The notes beneath the pieces are model-generated. The model was not told the origin of the DNA and made no database searches. It saw nothing but the letters and a program-made list of their open reading frames with translations. From Rhodopirellula sp. (lineage in GTDB: Bacteria > Planctomycetota > Planctomycetia > Pirellulales > Pirellulaceae), in NCBI GenBank assembly GCA_024644085.1, contig JAHELS010000018.1, positions 1 through 52,752 on the forward strand: 52,752 nt of DNA, given 5' to 3'. How positions within the stretch are numbered: position 1 is the first letter of the stretch; every line of letters starts with the position of its first letter. Shown here one piece after another: positions 43,308 to 52,728 of this stretch. A program made the translations under genes and the position numbers.

Positions 43308-44014
43308 GATTGGCCCATCCTTTCCTTGCCACCGGCCGCGTTGATCGCGCCGGTCAAATCCGTCATCGATTGTCCGTAATCGCCACTTCGGAATATGGCG
43401 GAGCCGACGACAAACAGGTCGCATCCGGCGGCACGTGCCGGACCGATCGTCGACGCGTCGATTCCGCCGTCAATCTGCAACAGCAAATCGGGATACTGCT
43501 GGCGCAGAGTTGTCAGTTTCTCCAACGCCACTGGATTGAATTTCTGGCCGCCAAACCCAGCTTCCACACTCATCACCAACACCATGTCGACCAGCGGCAA
43601 ACATTCGCTGATCGAGCCGAGCGGTGTGTCGGGATTGAGCGCCACGCCAACTCCAACGCCGAGCTGCTTGATCTGTGCGGCGATCTCCGATGGATTCCGC
43701 ACCGATTCGACATGAAATGTCAAAAGGTCCGCCCCCGCATCGACCATCGGCCCCGCATAGGCCAACGGATCACTGATCATCAAATGGACGTCCAACGGCA
43801 TGTCGGTGTGGCGTCGAAGTCCTTCGACGATCGGCATCCCATAAGTCAGGTTGGGGACGAAATGCCCATCCATGACGTCAAGGTGCAACACGCGCGCACC
43901 CGCCTCGGCCAACCGTGCTACTTCGCCCTTGAGGTCGCCGAAGTCGCACAGCAGCAGGCTGGGAAGCACCGCCGGTGCAGCATCACGAATTACGTCGAGC
44001 GCAATTCTCGCCAT
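43304..44014 (-). CDS. rpe: Ribulose-phosphate 3-epimerase
   Basis: 236 residues from the ATG at 44014; the frame open to 44062 adds 16 residues of no family character. All signature elements are intact: APAVLPSLLLCDFGDL, VLHLDVMDGHFVPNLTYG with metal-binding His and Asp, MPLDVHLMISDP, TFHVES, VLVMSVEAGFGGQKFNP, LLQIDGGIDAS and LFVVGSAIFRS. The enzyme interconverts D-ribulose 5-phosphate and D-xylulose 5-phosphate in the cytoplasm. It is the first gene of a coupled pair with a degenerate phosphatase-fold protein. The 316-bp upstream gap contains an 8-bp-arm hairpin 27 bp before the start. Confidence 0.96.
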   Translation of the reverse strand: MARIALDVIRDAAPAVLPSLLLCDFGDLKGEVARLAEAGARVLHLDVMDGHFVPNLTYGMPIVEGLRRHTDMPLDVHLMISDPLAYAGPMVDAGADLLTFHVESVRNPSEIAAQIKQLGVGVGVALNPDTPLGSISECLPLVDMVLVMSVEAGFGGQKFNPVALEKLTTLRQQYPDLLLQIDGGIDASTIGPARAAGCDLFVVGSAIFRSGDYGQSMTDLTGAINAAGGKERMGQS

Positions 44015-44330
44015 GCAAGTTGTCTCGGAAGGGAATGGGAGGTCGGTGCTGAACGTGAACACCGACCGACTTCAATCGGGGCACCAGATTGGTCGGCCCA
44101 CCAGTCGATTGTCAATTACGCAATCATCAAGTCGGACCCACCCGCACAGGGGGAAACGTCGCGGTTTTGATCCGAGTAAACGGGGTTTTCGCAAATGCGA
44201 ATCGGCCCCAAGGGTTCCACAGCTGCCCTAAAAAATCTGTTTTCGGCGTATCCCGCTCGATCGACCGACTCGAACGGGAAGATCATCGATACACCCGACC
44301 TGTCTCCGACCGTCGGGACAACCTTTCACA
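44015..44330. other. Intergenic region with two hairpins upstream of rpe
   Basis: 316 bp between the epimerase gene and rpe on the minus strand. A perfect hairpin GGTCGGTG/CACCGACC (44041-44048 and 44060-44067, 11-nt loop) lies in the likely rpe leader. A second, TGTC-CCGAC/GTCGG-GACA with a one-base bulge (44301-44320), sits 10 bp after the epimerase stop and may help end that transcript, though no T-tract follows. No known riboswitch or gene was recognised. Confidence 0.5.
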
Positions 44331-45311
44331 TCACAGGTGTCGCTCTTTGATCCACTCGGCCGCGGCGTCGAGGCTCTCGGCCGAAACGCGGGTCTGATAG
44401 CTGAGCTCCTGGCGCGCACGGGTGCTGTCGTACCAGTGGTATTGGCTGCTCATCTTCACACCCGCGCTGTTCAAATCGGTCTCCCGTGCCACCGCCGCCC
44501 AAAGATCGCCCGCGGTGCTGCCGAGCCATCGTTGTAGCGGACCGGCCGGCATCAGCGGTGCACGTCTTCCCATCCGCGCCGCCATTTCGGACCACAAATC
44601 GAAATAGCTCCAATTCTCGCCGGCGAGAATGTATTGACGCCCGCTTTGCACATCAGCCTCGAGCGCCGAAATCGCCGCCGCGGCCACGTCGCGGGAATCG
44701 CACAGCGAACATCCGCCCGAGGGCGCGATTGGTTTCCAACTGCGACCAACCTCGAGCATCATCCGTCCGCTGCTCGGTTTCCAATCCCAGGGGCCAAGCA
44801 TGAATCCGGGATGAACAATGACCGCACTTAATCCCTGCTCAACCCCCTTGAGCACCTCGGTCACGCCCGCTCGCTTGCTGAGCACGTAGCTGCAGGGGAC
44901 CTGTCCACCTGCGTTCTCGAGCGACGTTTCCTCGTCGGCAGGTTGCTCGCGTGTTGCGATCGCCAGAGTGTTGACAGTGCCGACGTGCACCAATTTGCGG
45001 GAATGGTTCAAACAGGCTTCGACCACCACCCGTGTCCCATCCCGGTTGACTTGCATCGATTCTTCGAGCCGTTTCCACCCGATGTGAATCAGTCCCGCCG
45101 AATGGATCACTCCATCGGACCGTGCTACCGCATCCGAAATCACTTCGGGTGAGTTCAAATCGCCACTCACGAACTCGGTGTTGATTCCCTCGAAAACTTC
45201 GGCGGTTGGCTCGCCGCGCACCAGCGAAATGAGTTCGTCACCACGATCGGACAACTGGCGCAAGATCGTGTTGCCCAACAAGCCCGTTCCACCGGTGACA
45301 AAGATTCGCAT
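44331..45311 (-). CDS. NAD(P)-dependent epimerase/dehydratase (extended SDR)
   Basis: 326 residues. The Rossmann motif TGGTGLLG is at residues 7-14 of MRIFVTGGTGLLGNTIL, the early strand ends in LISLVRG, and DGVIHSAGLIHIG marks the next nucleotide contact. The catalytic serine/threonine region HVGTVNTLA and the YxxxK pair in CSYVLSKRAGV are present. It belongs with dihydroflavonol-reductase / 3-beta-hydroxysteroid-like and hopanoid-associated sugar epimerase-like SDRs; the exact substrate cannot be read. The start is 15 bp after the neighbouring hydrolase stop on the same strand, so the two may be co-transcribed. Confidence 0.9.
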   Translation of the reverse strand: MRIFVTGGTGLLGNTILRQLSDRGDELISLVRGEPTAEVFEGINTEFVSGDLNSPEVISDAVARSDGVIHSAGLIHIGWKRLEESMQVNRDGTRVVVEACLNHSRKLVHVGTVNTLAIATREQPADEETSLENAGGQVPCSYVLSKRAGVTEVLKGVEQGLSAVIVHPGFMLGPWDWKPSSGRMMLEVGRSWKPIAPSGGCSLCDSRDVAAAAISALEADVQSGRQYILAGENWSYFDLWSEMAARMGRRAPLMPAGPLQRWLGSTAGDLWAAVARETDLNSAGVKMSSQYHWYDSTRARQELSYQTRVSAESLDAAAEWIKERHL

Positions 45312-45326
45312 GATGAATTGTGGTAA

Positions 45327-46328
45327 CTAGTGGACGGGTTCGCCGTTTGCCGGGGAAGCGGAATGGCGGCGGATGAATTCGATCACACGTGCGGGATCGG
45401 GGTGGTCGAAATGATGACCCTGTGAGTCCTCCGTCCCTTTGGGGACTGAAATGATTTCCATGTCGTGGCCCGCCTTTCGCAGAGCATCGCGCAAAAGGTA
45501 GGTGTTCTCCGACGGTGGCACCACGCGATCGTTCTCCGCGACAATGTGCAAAATGGGTATCTTTGCCGAAGCGATGATCGGTGCTTTGTCGATCGGTTGC
45601 CCCCGGTACCGGTCTGCTTCGTTCGCGCTCAAGCCGTACGCAGCCAAACACTTTTTCCATGCCGCCTCGCTGCCGATACCGGTTCCCTTGCCGCCGGGCC
45701 AGCTTCGGAAATCACAAACCGGTGTGTCGCAGTAAATGCAAGATACAAGTTCCGGATTGGCCGCAGCCCAGTTGTAGACGAAAAGTCCTCCGCGGCTGAC
45801 TCCCTCGAGCACAACCTTCGGTTGCAAATCATGGCGATCGACCAGCTCGTCATAAAATGCCCTCGCAGCCTCGATCACTGCGGGCGCCCCGAATTGGTCG
45901 GCGACGTCGAGGTAGGCGAGGTGGTATCCGCCGCGGACCAATTCGACGTCCATCGCGTCGTGATAGCCGGGAAAGCGGGCTCGCCAAATCCAAGGCCTAT
46001 TCTCGAGCGGCGTGGCCGGAACCACGAGATAGGCGTTGCGTCCACCGGCGACAAAATGAAATTGATCAAACCCGTGCCAACTTGCCGTGCGGGTGTACCA
46101 CGACTCGCCATCCCCACCCTGCTGCTGTGGATGGGCCTTCGCTTGCGCAGGAGGTTCGTGCGAAGGGGGTTCGTGCGAACCGACCGGCTGCAATCCGGTG
46201 ACCATCGTCAACATCGCGACGGCGAGGATCGCGGCGGTCGAGGGGGATCGTTTTGACAGCAAAACCGCTGGGCTCCGGTGTAAGAAATTGGACTCGCTTG
46301 AGCCGCGTCGGCATTGGTGCGGGCCCAT
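45327..46328 (-). CDS. Exported alpha/beta hydrolase
   Basis: About 333 residues if translation begins at the ATG at 46328; the frame is open for a further 96 codons but that extension is Arg/Ser/Cys-rich and lies across the start of the divergent AsmA-like gene. A hydrophobic export segment (TAAILAVAMLTMVTGLQPVG) follows within 30-50 residues, so a TTG a few codons upstream of SKRSPSTA is another candidate start. After a His/Pro/Gln-rich linker, the hydrolase has RGGYHLAYLDVADQFGAP, the nucleophile elbow VLEGVSRGGLFVYNW (GxSxG), PILHIVAENDRVVPPSENTY (acid) and QGHHFDHPDPARV (histidine). Likely an esterase or peptidase-like enzyme of unknown substrate. Confidence 0.82.
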   Translation of the reverse strand: MGPHQCRRGSSESNFLHRSPAVLLSKRSPSTAAILAVAMLTMVTGLQPVGSHEPPSHEPPAQAKAHPQQQGGDGESWYTRTASWHGFDQFHFVAGGRNAYLVVPATPLENRPWIWRARFPGYHDAMDVELVRGGYHLAYLDVADQFGAPAVIEAARAFYDELVDRHDLQPKVVLEGVSRGGLFVYNWAAANPELVSCIYCDTPVCDFRSWPGGKGTGIGSEAAWKKCLAAYGLSANEADRYRGQPIDKAPIIASAKIPILHIVAENDRVVPPSENTYLLRDALRKAGHDMEIISVPKGTEDSQGHHFDHPDPARVIEFIRRHSASPANGEPVH

Positions 46329-46425
46329 TCTAACTCGGATAAATCCATCTTGCGCCGGGAGCGGAATAAGGACTAGACTCCACTCGCAAGCCTCTCTTCG
46401 CACCGACGGCAACAAGGACGTGACC

Positions 46426-49400
46426 GTGACGACCGATGATTTCATGCTCGACCAGGTCGAGCGTTCCCAGCGACAACAGACCCGCCGTCGACGGGACCAT
46501 CGATCCCGGCGGCACCAGCTGTACTTGTTTGGAGGGTTGGCTTTCGTGCTGATGATGTTGCTCGTTGCGCCGAGTATCGTCAGCCATTCGTCGATCGGTC
46601 GGTCCATTCTCGTCAAAGCGCTGCGTGGTTACGGATTGGACGGGGATGTCGACTCCGTCCGTGTTGGCTGGATCACGCCCTTGCGATTGACCGGTTTGAG
46701 GGTTCATGGTTCGGCCGGCAGCGAAGTATCGGTCGACCAATTGGACATGGATTTCACGGTGACCGATTTATGGGGGAACCTGGGCAACGAATTAGGCGAG
46801 ATCGCGGCCCGTGGTGTAACCGTCTCGTGCGAGGTCAGCGAGGGCCGGTGCAGTCTCGAAGACGACTTAAACGCCTTCCTTGGCTCGTCGCAAGAACCGA
46901 GTAACACATCGGCGCTGTTGAAGCTCCAGGACATCTCATTGTCGATCGCTGACGTGACGAGCGGAGCAGCGTGGCAGATCGCACAATCCAACGCCGACGT
47001 CGAAATTTCGCCAGAGCGGACCGTGGCAACTTTCGCGGGCGTGTTGAGTGAGCCCAATGGCAGTGGCGGATCGCTGCAAGGCGTCATTGACATGGCAGGC
47101 GCCGAGGGCCGCGGCGAGTCGGGCCAATGGCGTCTCGACATCGACAGCGAGTCGTTGCCACTGTCGGTGGTTTCGCTGCTGCGGCGTCGATTTCCCGAGA
47201 CGGGTTCATCGATCCCGCAAACGATACATGGCGACGCCACCGGGACGCTGCGAATTGTCGGTACCAGCGACGGTGCGATCGAAATGGCCGTGCGCGGATT
47301 GAAGGTCCGAAACCTGACCGCTGCGGAACAGGGCTCACGGGTTTGGAACAATGGACTGGCGACGCTTGACGGTGACTTGTTGCTGGTCGGCAACCGCATC
47401 ATCGGGAGGCAGCTCAAGGCGTCGACCGATTTTGGTGCGGCCACGATCGATGCTGCCTTCTCGCGAACCTACTCCCTGGTCGGAGCCAATGACAATCCAC
47501 TTCGCTGGTTAGAGGCGATTGAGGGGACTGCCACCGCCGAGATCGATCTGGCCGCATTCGATCGTTCTCTGCCGGGAATCTTGCCACTGCGTGATGAGGC
47601 CCAGATTAAATCGGGTCGCGCGGTTGCACGGGTCGACTCGTCGATCGCCGGCGGTGTTCGGCGCAGCCAATTGAATCTTCGCAGCGATGCACTACGGGCG
47701 CTCGCTCACGGGCGCGCAGTGGTGATCGATCCGATTGAACTCAACGCGACCGTTTCGCGGCACCAGGGACAACTCCGAGCCGAGCGGTTCGAATGGAAAA
47801 GCACCTTTGGATCGGCGATTGGACAAGGCGATCTCCGTTCGGGTAATGCCGACTTTGATGTCGATTTCGGACGGTTGACCGCGATGCTGCGCCCGATCGT
47901 GCAGATCTCCGAAACGACGCTGGCCGGTATCGCCCGCGGAAATGTACAGTGGAACGCGTCCGATGATGATGTGTGGCGGCTCTCGGGGAGTGGGTATGCA
48001 TCGAACCTGTTGATCACCCTGCCGGGCGGCCAAAGTTTGAAACGTCCGTCGATCGAAGGCGAAGTCGAAGCTGTTGGGAGGTGGGGTGGAGAATCGCTTG
48101 ACGAATTGACGCGCGCAAAAATCACGCTCGGCAGCAGCGGTCTCGATCTGCAAGCCGAATTGGTCAATCCCGTCCCTCGACCCTCGGCGATCGTCCCGAT
48201 GCCGATTCAAATCCGAGGAAGCGGCCGGATCGAAACTCTCGTCGATGCGCTCGGCCCCTGGCTGCCCACACCAATCCACAGTGCCTCGGGCGGATTCACG
48301 CTCAATGCCGTCGCCGAAGCTTCGACGCTGACGACCCGTTTGACCAACGCGGCCCTGGAACTGACCCAGCCGCGAATCGCCTACGGTGAACGGCACTTCA
48401 GCCAACCGGCCGTCAAAGTTCATTTTGACGGCGACTATGCATTGCCCTCCAATGCCTTACAAGCACGGTCCATCACCGTCGCGGGTGATGCATTTTCGAT
48501 GGCGGCCAAAGGTGATCTCTCACCGGATCACGCAAACATGGAAGTCAAGTGGCGCGCCAAGCTCGAGCGAATCCAGGGCAGCGTTCGCAAAAGGATTGCC
48601 AACCGCAACTCGACGATTCAACAGGTTGGATATCGACCGGGCACCAGCATTGATACCGAAGACTGGCTCGTGATGGGTGACTGCGAAGGAGCATTCGTCG
48701 TCACCCACCACGACAAACATGTCAACATCGACGTCGATGCACTCGGCAGCGGTATCGCCGTTGTCCAACCTCCACGTGAGAGTGCCGGATTTCAAACGGT
48801 CGGCCCGATGCCTCAGCGCGCCGCGACCGGCAACCTGGCCCGGGACAGTCAATCGCGTGTCGTGTGGTCCGAGCCGAACCTGAAAATCAACGGATCGTTC
48901 ATCTATGATCCCGCGACCGGTGGAATGATCGCCGATGCGATGCAGGTCGCCGGAGACTGGTTTGCGACCACGTTGTCCGGACGTGTGCTGTGGAACGAAA
49001 GGGCAGGCGACGTACAACTCGATGGTCCGGCCCGATTGAAAATGAATGAAGTCGCACACCGCCTCTCGTCGTTGGCCGGAACATCGATCCATGCCCAGGG
49101 GATTCAAGAAACGCCGCTGCACATTCGGGTGCGACGCCAAAACAACGACATTGCCTTGGCAATCACGGCTAACCTTGGATGGGAATCGGGCGAGATCGCA
49201 GGCGTCGTCTTTGGTCCTGCGTCGGTCCCGGTGCGATTGACCGAGACGAGCGTTGAAATCGCGCCATCGCGAATCCCGGTTGGCCAGGGGAACCTGAATC
49301 TTGCCGGCCAGGTCCACTATCGCCCCGGACCTCTCTGGATGCGGCTCGAGCCAGGCGTGGTGGCCGAATCGATCCGCCTGACCCCCGAGATGACCGACCG

Positions 49401-50016
49401 CTGGCTCAAGTACCTCGCCCCGCTGGCGGCCGACGCCGCTCGAATCGACGGGTCGATCGGAGCCGAAATCGATCAGGCGGTGATTGTCTTTGAGCAACCC
49501 GAACAAAGTCGCGCCTCGGGACGATTGAATATCGACGGCGTCCAAATGGTCGCCGGCCCAATGGCCAACCAGATTCTTGGCGGGGTCGACCAATTGAAAT
49601 CGCTGGCGCGAAACGTCACCGCACCGAGTGGCACGCGCAATGACCGCGAACTGATCACGATGCCGGCGCAAACCGTTGATTTCTCTGTCGACCGCGGAAT
49701 TGTGACCCATGATCGACTGTTCTTCGAAATCGATCGGGCGCAAGTCGTGACCAGCGGCCGCGTCTCGCTCGATGGCAGGTTGGACATGATCGCTCAAGTC
49801 CCGCTCGATGCGCGATGGCTCGGAAGCGACTTGCAAGGCATGGCGGGACAACCCGTCACGCTTCCGATCAACGGCACACTCTCGCGGCCGAATCTCGATT
49901 CATCGGATGTTCGCCAGGTGGTCACGAGACTTGGCGTCCAGGCGGTCCAGAGCACCGCCGAAAACTATCTCCAGCAACAACTCAACCGGGGAATCGACAA
50001 GATTTTCGGCCGGTAA
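46426..50016 (+). CDS. Very large AsmA-like membrane-anchored protein
   Basis: About 1196 residues from a GTG at 46426, supported by AAGGA seven bases upstream; the frame is open from 46087 but the extra 113 residues are Cys/Gly-rich junk antisense to the hydrolase. A cytoplasmic, arginine-rich start (QRQQTRRRRDHRSRRHQ) leads to one membrane helix (~31-52, LYLFGGLAFVLMMLLVAPSI). The rest is long, repetitive beta-structure typical of AsmA/TamB/YhdP proteins, with an N-terminal segment resembling the family (VRVGWITPLRLTGLRVHG, VDQLDMDFTVTDLWGN) and a C-terminal AsmA-like end (VTSGRVSLDGRLDMIAQVPL, PVTLPINGTLSRPNLD, then YLQQQLNRGIDKIFGR). Such proteins bridge the periplasm and are thought to carry lipids to the outer membrane. 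It is divergent from the hydrolase and followed by a REP-like doublet. Confidence 0.88.
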   Translation: MTTDDFMLDQVERSQRQQTRRRRDHRSRRHQLYLFGGLAFVLMMLLVAPSIVSHSSIGRSILVKALRGYGLDGDVDSVRVGWITPLRLTGLRVHGSAGSEVSVDQLDMDFTVTDLWGNLGNELGEIAARGVTVSCEVSEGRCSLEDDLNAFLGSSQEPSNTSALLKLQDISLSIADVTSGAAWQIAQSNADVEISPERTVATFAGVLSEPNGSGGSLQGVIDMAGAEGRGESGQWRLDIDSESLPLSVVSLLRRRFPETGSSIPQTIHGDATGTLRIVGTSDGAIEMAVRGLKVRNLTAAEQGSRVWNNGLATLDGDLLLVGNRIIGRQLKASTDFGAATIDAAFSRTYSLVGANDNPLRWLEAIEGTATAEIDLAAFDRSLPGILPLRDEAQIKSGRAVARVDSSIAGGVRRSQLNLRSDALRALAHGRAVVIDPIELNATVSRHQGQLRAERFEWKSTFGSAIGQGDLRSGNADFDVDFGRLTAMLRPIVQISETTLAGIARGNVQWNASDDDVWRLSGSGYASNLLITLPGGQSLKRPSIEGEVEAVGRWGGESLDELTRAKITLGSSGLDLQAELVNPVPRPSAIVPMPIQIRGSGRIETLVDALGPWLPTPIHSASGGFTLNAVAEASTLTTRLTNAALELTQPRIAYGERHFSQPAVKVHFDGDYALPSNALQARSITVAGDAFSMAAKGDLSPDHANMEVKWRAKLERIQGSVRKRIANRNSTIQQVGYRPGTSIDTEDWLVMGDCEGAFVVTHHDKHVNIDVDALGSGIAVVQPPRESAGFQTVGPMPQRAATGNLARDSQSRVVWSEPNLKINGSFIYDPATGGMIADAMQVAGDWFATTLSGRVLWNERAGDVQLDGPARLKMNEVAHRLSSLAGTSIHAQGIQETPLHIRVRRQNNDIALAITANLGWESGEIAGVVFGPASVPVRLTETSVEIAPSRIPVGQGNLNLAGQVHYRPGPLWMRLEPGVVAESIRLTPEMTDRWLKYLAPLAADAARIDGSIGAEIDQAVIVFEQPEQSRASGRLNIDGVQMVAGPMANQILGGVDQLKSLARNVTAPSGTRNDRELITMPAQTVDFSVDRGIVTHDRLFFEIDRAQVVTSGRVSLDGRLDMIAQVPLDARWLGSDLQGMAGQPVTLPINGTLSRPNLDSSDVRQVVTRLGVQAVQSTAENYLQQQLNRGIDKIFGR

Positions 50017-50080
50017 GTTTGTACTACGGAACTTTCGAATTCAGATCGGTCTTACACGGTTAGAAAAACAAGACCAGCTT

Positions 50081-50161
50081 CGTAGGCCGGAACGAGCTTC
50101 GCGAGTTCCGGCATTTTTTTTGTGTGATCACCGGAACTCGCGAAGCTCGTTCCGGCCTACG
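50081..50161. repeat. Perfect 31-bp inverted repeat, REP-like doublet
   Basis: Arms at 50081-50111 and 50131-50161 are exact reverse complements, separated by a 19-nt T-rich loop. Each arm is itself a partial palindrome (GCCGGAAC ... GTTCCGGC around GAGCTTCGCGA), so the element equals two REP-like units in opposite orientation, as in BIME elements. It sits between two convergent genes, 65 bp past the AsmA-like stop and 43 bp past the Gfo/Idh stop, and the run of T after the left arm would let it act as a terminator on the + strand. Confidence 0.85.
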
Positions 50162-50204
50162 ACTACGACTCTACTTCGTCGCGCGTCGGTGAAGACTCAT
50201 GAAT

Positions 50205-51206
50205 TCACATCTGCATCTCGCAGATGGCTAGCGCGTCCGCGGCGGTGAGGGCATCGAGAATCGGCGAAATCTCTCCTCCGTCAACGCAGCGGGCCGCGGT
50301 GTCGATCTCGTCGACAAAGGCGCTCACAGGATCGCCGTCGCCCAGCTCCGGTTTTTCGACCGTTCCATCGTTGTTCATGACCGTCACGGGAATCACCGCC
50401 GAGGAACCATCGGCGTAGGCAGCAAATTCGAACTGAATGGTGGCGCGTTCGAAGCTCACTTCGTAGCCATGGGTGAAGGGACGTCCGGGCGAATCGATCA
50501 CGCCTCCGCCGGCAGAAACCGCCAGACCTGGTGAGTCGAACTCGAACACGCTTTCGTAAAACATCGGCAAGCCATCTTTCTTACGGCAAACCGTGTGCGC
50601 TCTCCCTGGCATTCCGAACAACAATCGAATCAAGTGGGCGTCATGCACGTGCAAGTCAACCAGCGGACCGCCCACTCGCGAGGCATCATAAAAATCGGGG
50701 ATCCAATCGGGCGGGCCAATGGTTCGTTTGAAACGTCCCGCGAGGGGTCGACCCCAACGCCCATCGGCAACCGCGTCGACCAAAATTTTGAACTCAGGCA
50801 TCATCGGCAGGATATGCGCAACCATCAACTGGCCTGGCTTCGCTTCCTCGGCAAGTGCCCGCGCCGTGGCGGCATCGAGCGCGAGCGGTTTTTCGCACAA
50901 CACATTTTTCCCCGCGGCAAGGCAGGCGCGAATCGCTTCGGGATGCAGACTCGGGGGCAAACAAATGTCGATCAAATCAATCGAATCATCGGCAATCATT
51001 TGCTCGAGTGACTCGTAGACATTCATTCCCGAAACGTCGATCTGTTCGCCTGGGGGGCCAAAGTTTCCCTTGATCCCGCGCCAATCACCCGCTCGCTTCA
51101 CCGCATCACGGCTGCAAAACGAGACCATCTCGGCAAGCTCGCTCCGCTGGTATGCCAAATAGTGGATCCAGCTCATGAATCCGACACCGACCACTCCCGC
51201 CCGCAT
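50205..51206 (-). CDS. Gfo/Idh/MocA family oxidoreductase
   Basis: 333 residues from the ATG at 51206; a longer frame to 51254 adds 16 residues without family match. The Rossmann start is MRAGVVGVGFMSWIHYLAYQ, the cofactor/catalytic motif is NVLCEKPLALDAATA (EKP), and GGPLVDLHVHDAHLIRLLFG carries the catalytic histidine/aspartate region of the C-terminal domain. The family oxidises or reduces sugars and cyclitols with NAD(P). No Tat or Sec signal is seen, so it is cytoplasmic, unlike many planctomycete relatives. It is divergent from a PQQ-propeller gene across 124 bp. Confidence 0.92.
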   Translation of the reverse strand: MRAGVVGVGFMSWIHYLAYQRSELAEMVSFCSRDAVKRAGDWRGIKGNFGPPGEQIDVSGMNVYESLEQMIADDSIDLIDICLPPSLHPEAIRACLAAGKNVLCEKPLALDAATARALAEEAKPGQLMVAHILPMMPEFKILVDAVADGRWGRPLAGRFKRTIGPPDWIPDFYDASRVGGPLVDLHVHDAHLIRLLFGMPGRAHTVCRKKDGLPMFYESVFEFDSPGLAVSAGGGVIDSPGRPFTHGYEVSFERATIQFEFAAYADGSSAVIPVTVMNNDGTVEKPELGDGDPVSAFVDEIDTAARCVDGGEISPILDALTAADALAICEMQM

Positions 51207-51330
51207 TTGGTCCACTCCGCGATTTGCAACCACCGACACCCGTCTGAACACCACGCTTTGTAAGGGCTATGATCGTCGATCGTTGGCCGCTAAGAAAGAT
51301 GGTGCGGGGCGAACGGGTCAAACACGGGCG

Positions 51331-52617
51331 ATGAAGGCGAACGCAATGAAAAGCCGGACAACATGCTCAACTGCGGTTTTCGCCATATCAATCGTGATGG
51401 CTGCGCACGCGAAAGCGGACAATTGGCCCTGTTGGCGCGGCGTCGAGGGGAACAACCACGCGGCCGAAGATACCGACGCACCGCTGCGTTGGGATCTGGA
51501 AACCGGGCAAAACGTCGTTTGGAAGACCGCGCTTCCAGGCCACGGCCACTCATCACCGGTGGTCATCGGTGACCATATTTTTTTGACCACCGCGGATACC
51601 GCTGCGCAAACCCAATCACTGCTGCGGCTTGACCGGGAAAGCGGACGGTTGATGGACAACTGGATTTTGCACCGGGGGACCTTGCCCGCGCGAATTCATT
51701 CGAACAACTCGCATGCCTCACCCACGCCAGCCTTTGACGGCGAAAGTCTGTTCGCCTGCTTCCACACCGACGACGCCATCTGGGTGACCGCCATGACGAA
51801 TTCCGGCCGCGAGGTCTGGAAGACCCGGGTCTGCGAGTTCAAGCCGTCGGCGTTTCAATTTGGTTACGGGGCCAGCCCACTGGTCGAAGACGATCTGGTG
51901 ATCATCGCGGCCGAATACGACGGGCGCGACAGTGGTTTGTACGCGCTCGATGCGCGGACGGGGAAAAGAGTTTGGAAGGTGCCACGCCCGATCAACTTGA
52001 ACTTCAGCTCACCGATCGCCGCCACGATCGCCGGGCAACGACAAGTGCTGTTGGCCGGTGCCGACAAGATTGTCGCCTACGATCCTCCCACCGGTCGCGT
52101 GCTGTGGAAAGTTGACGCGAGCACCGAAGCGATCTGCGGGACGGTTGTCTGGGACGATCGCCGTGTCATGATCAGCGGCGGAAACCCCGTTAACGGAACG
52201 TGGTGCGTCCTCGGCGACGGATCACAGGCCCAACTTTGGCAAAACCGCGTGATGTGCTACGAGCAATCGTTGCTGGCGATCAAGAATTTTGTCTTTGCCA
52301 TCGCTGATAACGGCGTTGCCTATTGCTGGCGGACCGGCGACGGTGTCGAGATGTGGAAGAAACGCCTGTTCGGCGGCCCGGTCAGCGCCTCGCCGCTGCT
52401 GGTAAAGGATCGTCTTTACATCGCTTCGCAACGGGGTACGGTTTACGTCATCGCGGCGGTGCCCGACCGGTTCGACCTGTTGGCCGAAAACGCGACCGGC
52501 GATTCGATGCACGCGAGCCCCGTGGCCGTGGACGATCGGCTGTTCCTGCGATGTGCCGTCGGCACCGGCGACGATCGCAAGGAATATCTCGTCGCCACCG
52601 GCAACGTGACAAACTAG
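51331..52617 (+). CDS. Exported PQQ-like beta-propeller protein
   Basis: 428 residues from the ATG at 51331 (an ATG five codons later is equally possible); the frame open from 51175 would overlap the divergent gene. A signal peptide (CSTAVFAISIVMAAHAKA) precedes the mature start DNWPCWRGVEGNNHAAED. Blades show GHSSPVVIGDHIFLTTAD, SHASPTPAFDGESLFACF, LYALDARTGKRVWKVPRP, AYDPPTGRVLWKVD, SASPLLVKDRLYIASQRG. It is a paralogue of the protein at 26792-28063, sharing the W-P-x-x-R-G start and the HSxNSHASPTP segment. Probably a periplasmic binding or scaffold protein; no catalytic residues of PQQ dehydrogenases are evident. Confidence 0.91.
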   Translation: MKANAMKSRTTCSTAVFAISIVMAAHAKADNWPCWRGVEGNNHAAEDTDAPLRWDLETGQNVVWKTALPGHGHSSPVVIGDHIFLTTADTAAQTQSLLRLDRESGRLMDNWILHRGTLPARIHSNNSHASPTPAFDGESLFACFHTDDAIWVTAMTNSGREVWKTRVCEFKPSAFQFGYGASPLVEDDLVIIAAEYDGRDSGLYALDARTGKRVWKVPRPINLNFSSPIAATIAGQRQVLLAGADKIVAYDPPTGRVLWKVDASTEAICGTVVWDDRRVMISGGNPVNGTWCVLGDGSQAQLWQNRVMCYEQSLLAIKNFVFAIADNGVAYCWRTGDGVEMWKKRLFGGPVSASPLLVKDRLYIASQRGTVYVIAAVPDRFDLLAENATGDSMHASPVAVDDRLFLRCAVGTGDDRKEYLVATGNVTN

Positions 52618-52728
52618 CGTCGGAACGAAACCAAATTCGAGGTAGGCGGGCCACGATTTGAGTATTCTGTCGGTGCCGCTCGTTGTGCGCCAAATCCTGC
52701 TTTCCCTTGACTGCCCGGAATCTCCTTG

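Noticed and set aside
46087-46425. N-terminal extension of the AsmA-like protein
   Set aside because: Cys/Gly-rich sequence antisense to the hydrolase; a GTG with AAGGA upstream at 46426 fits better.
48520-49851. 443-codon minus-strand frame
   Set aside because: Antisense to the AsmA-like gene; composition is His/Arg/Asp-rich as expected from a shadow frame.
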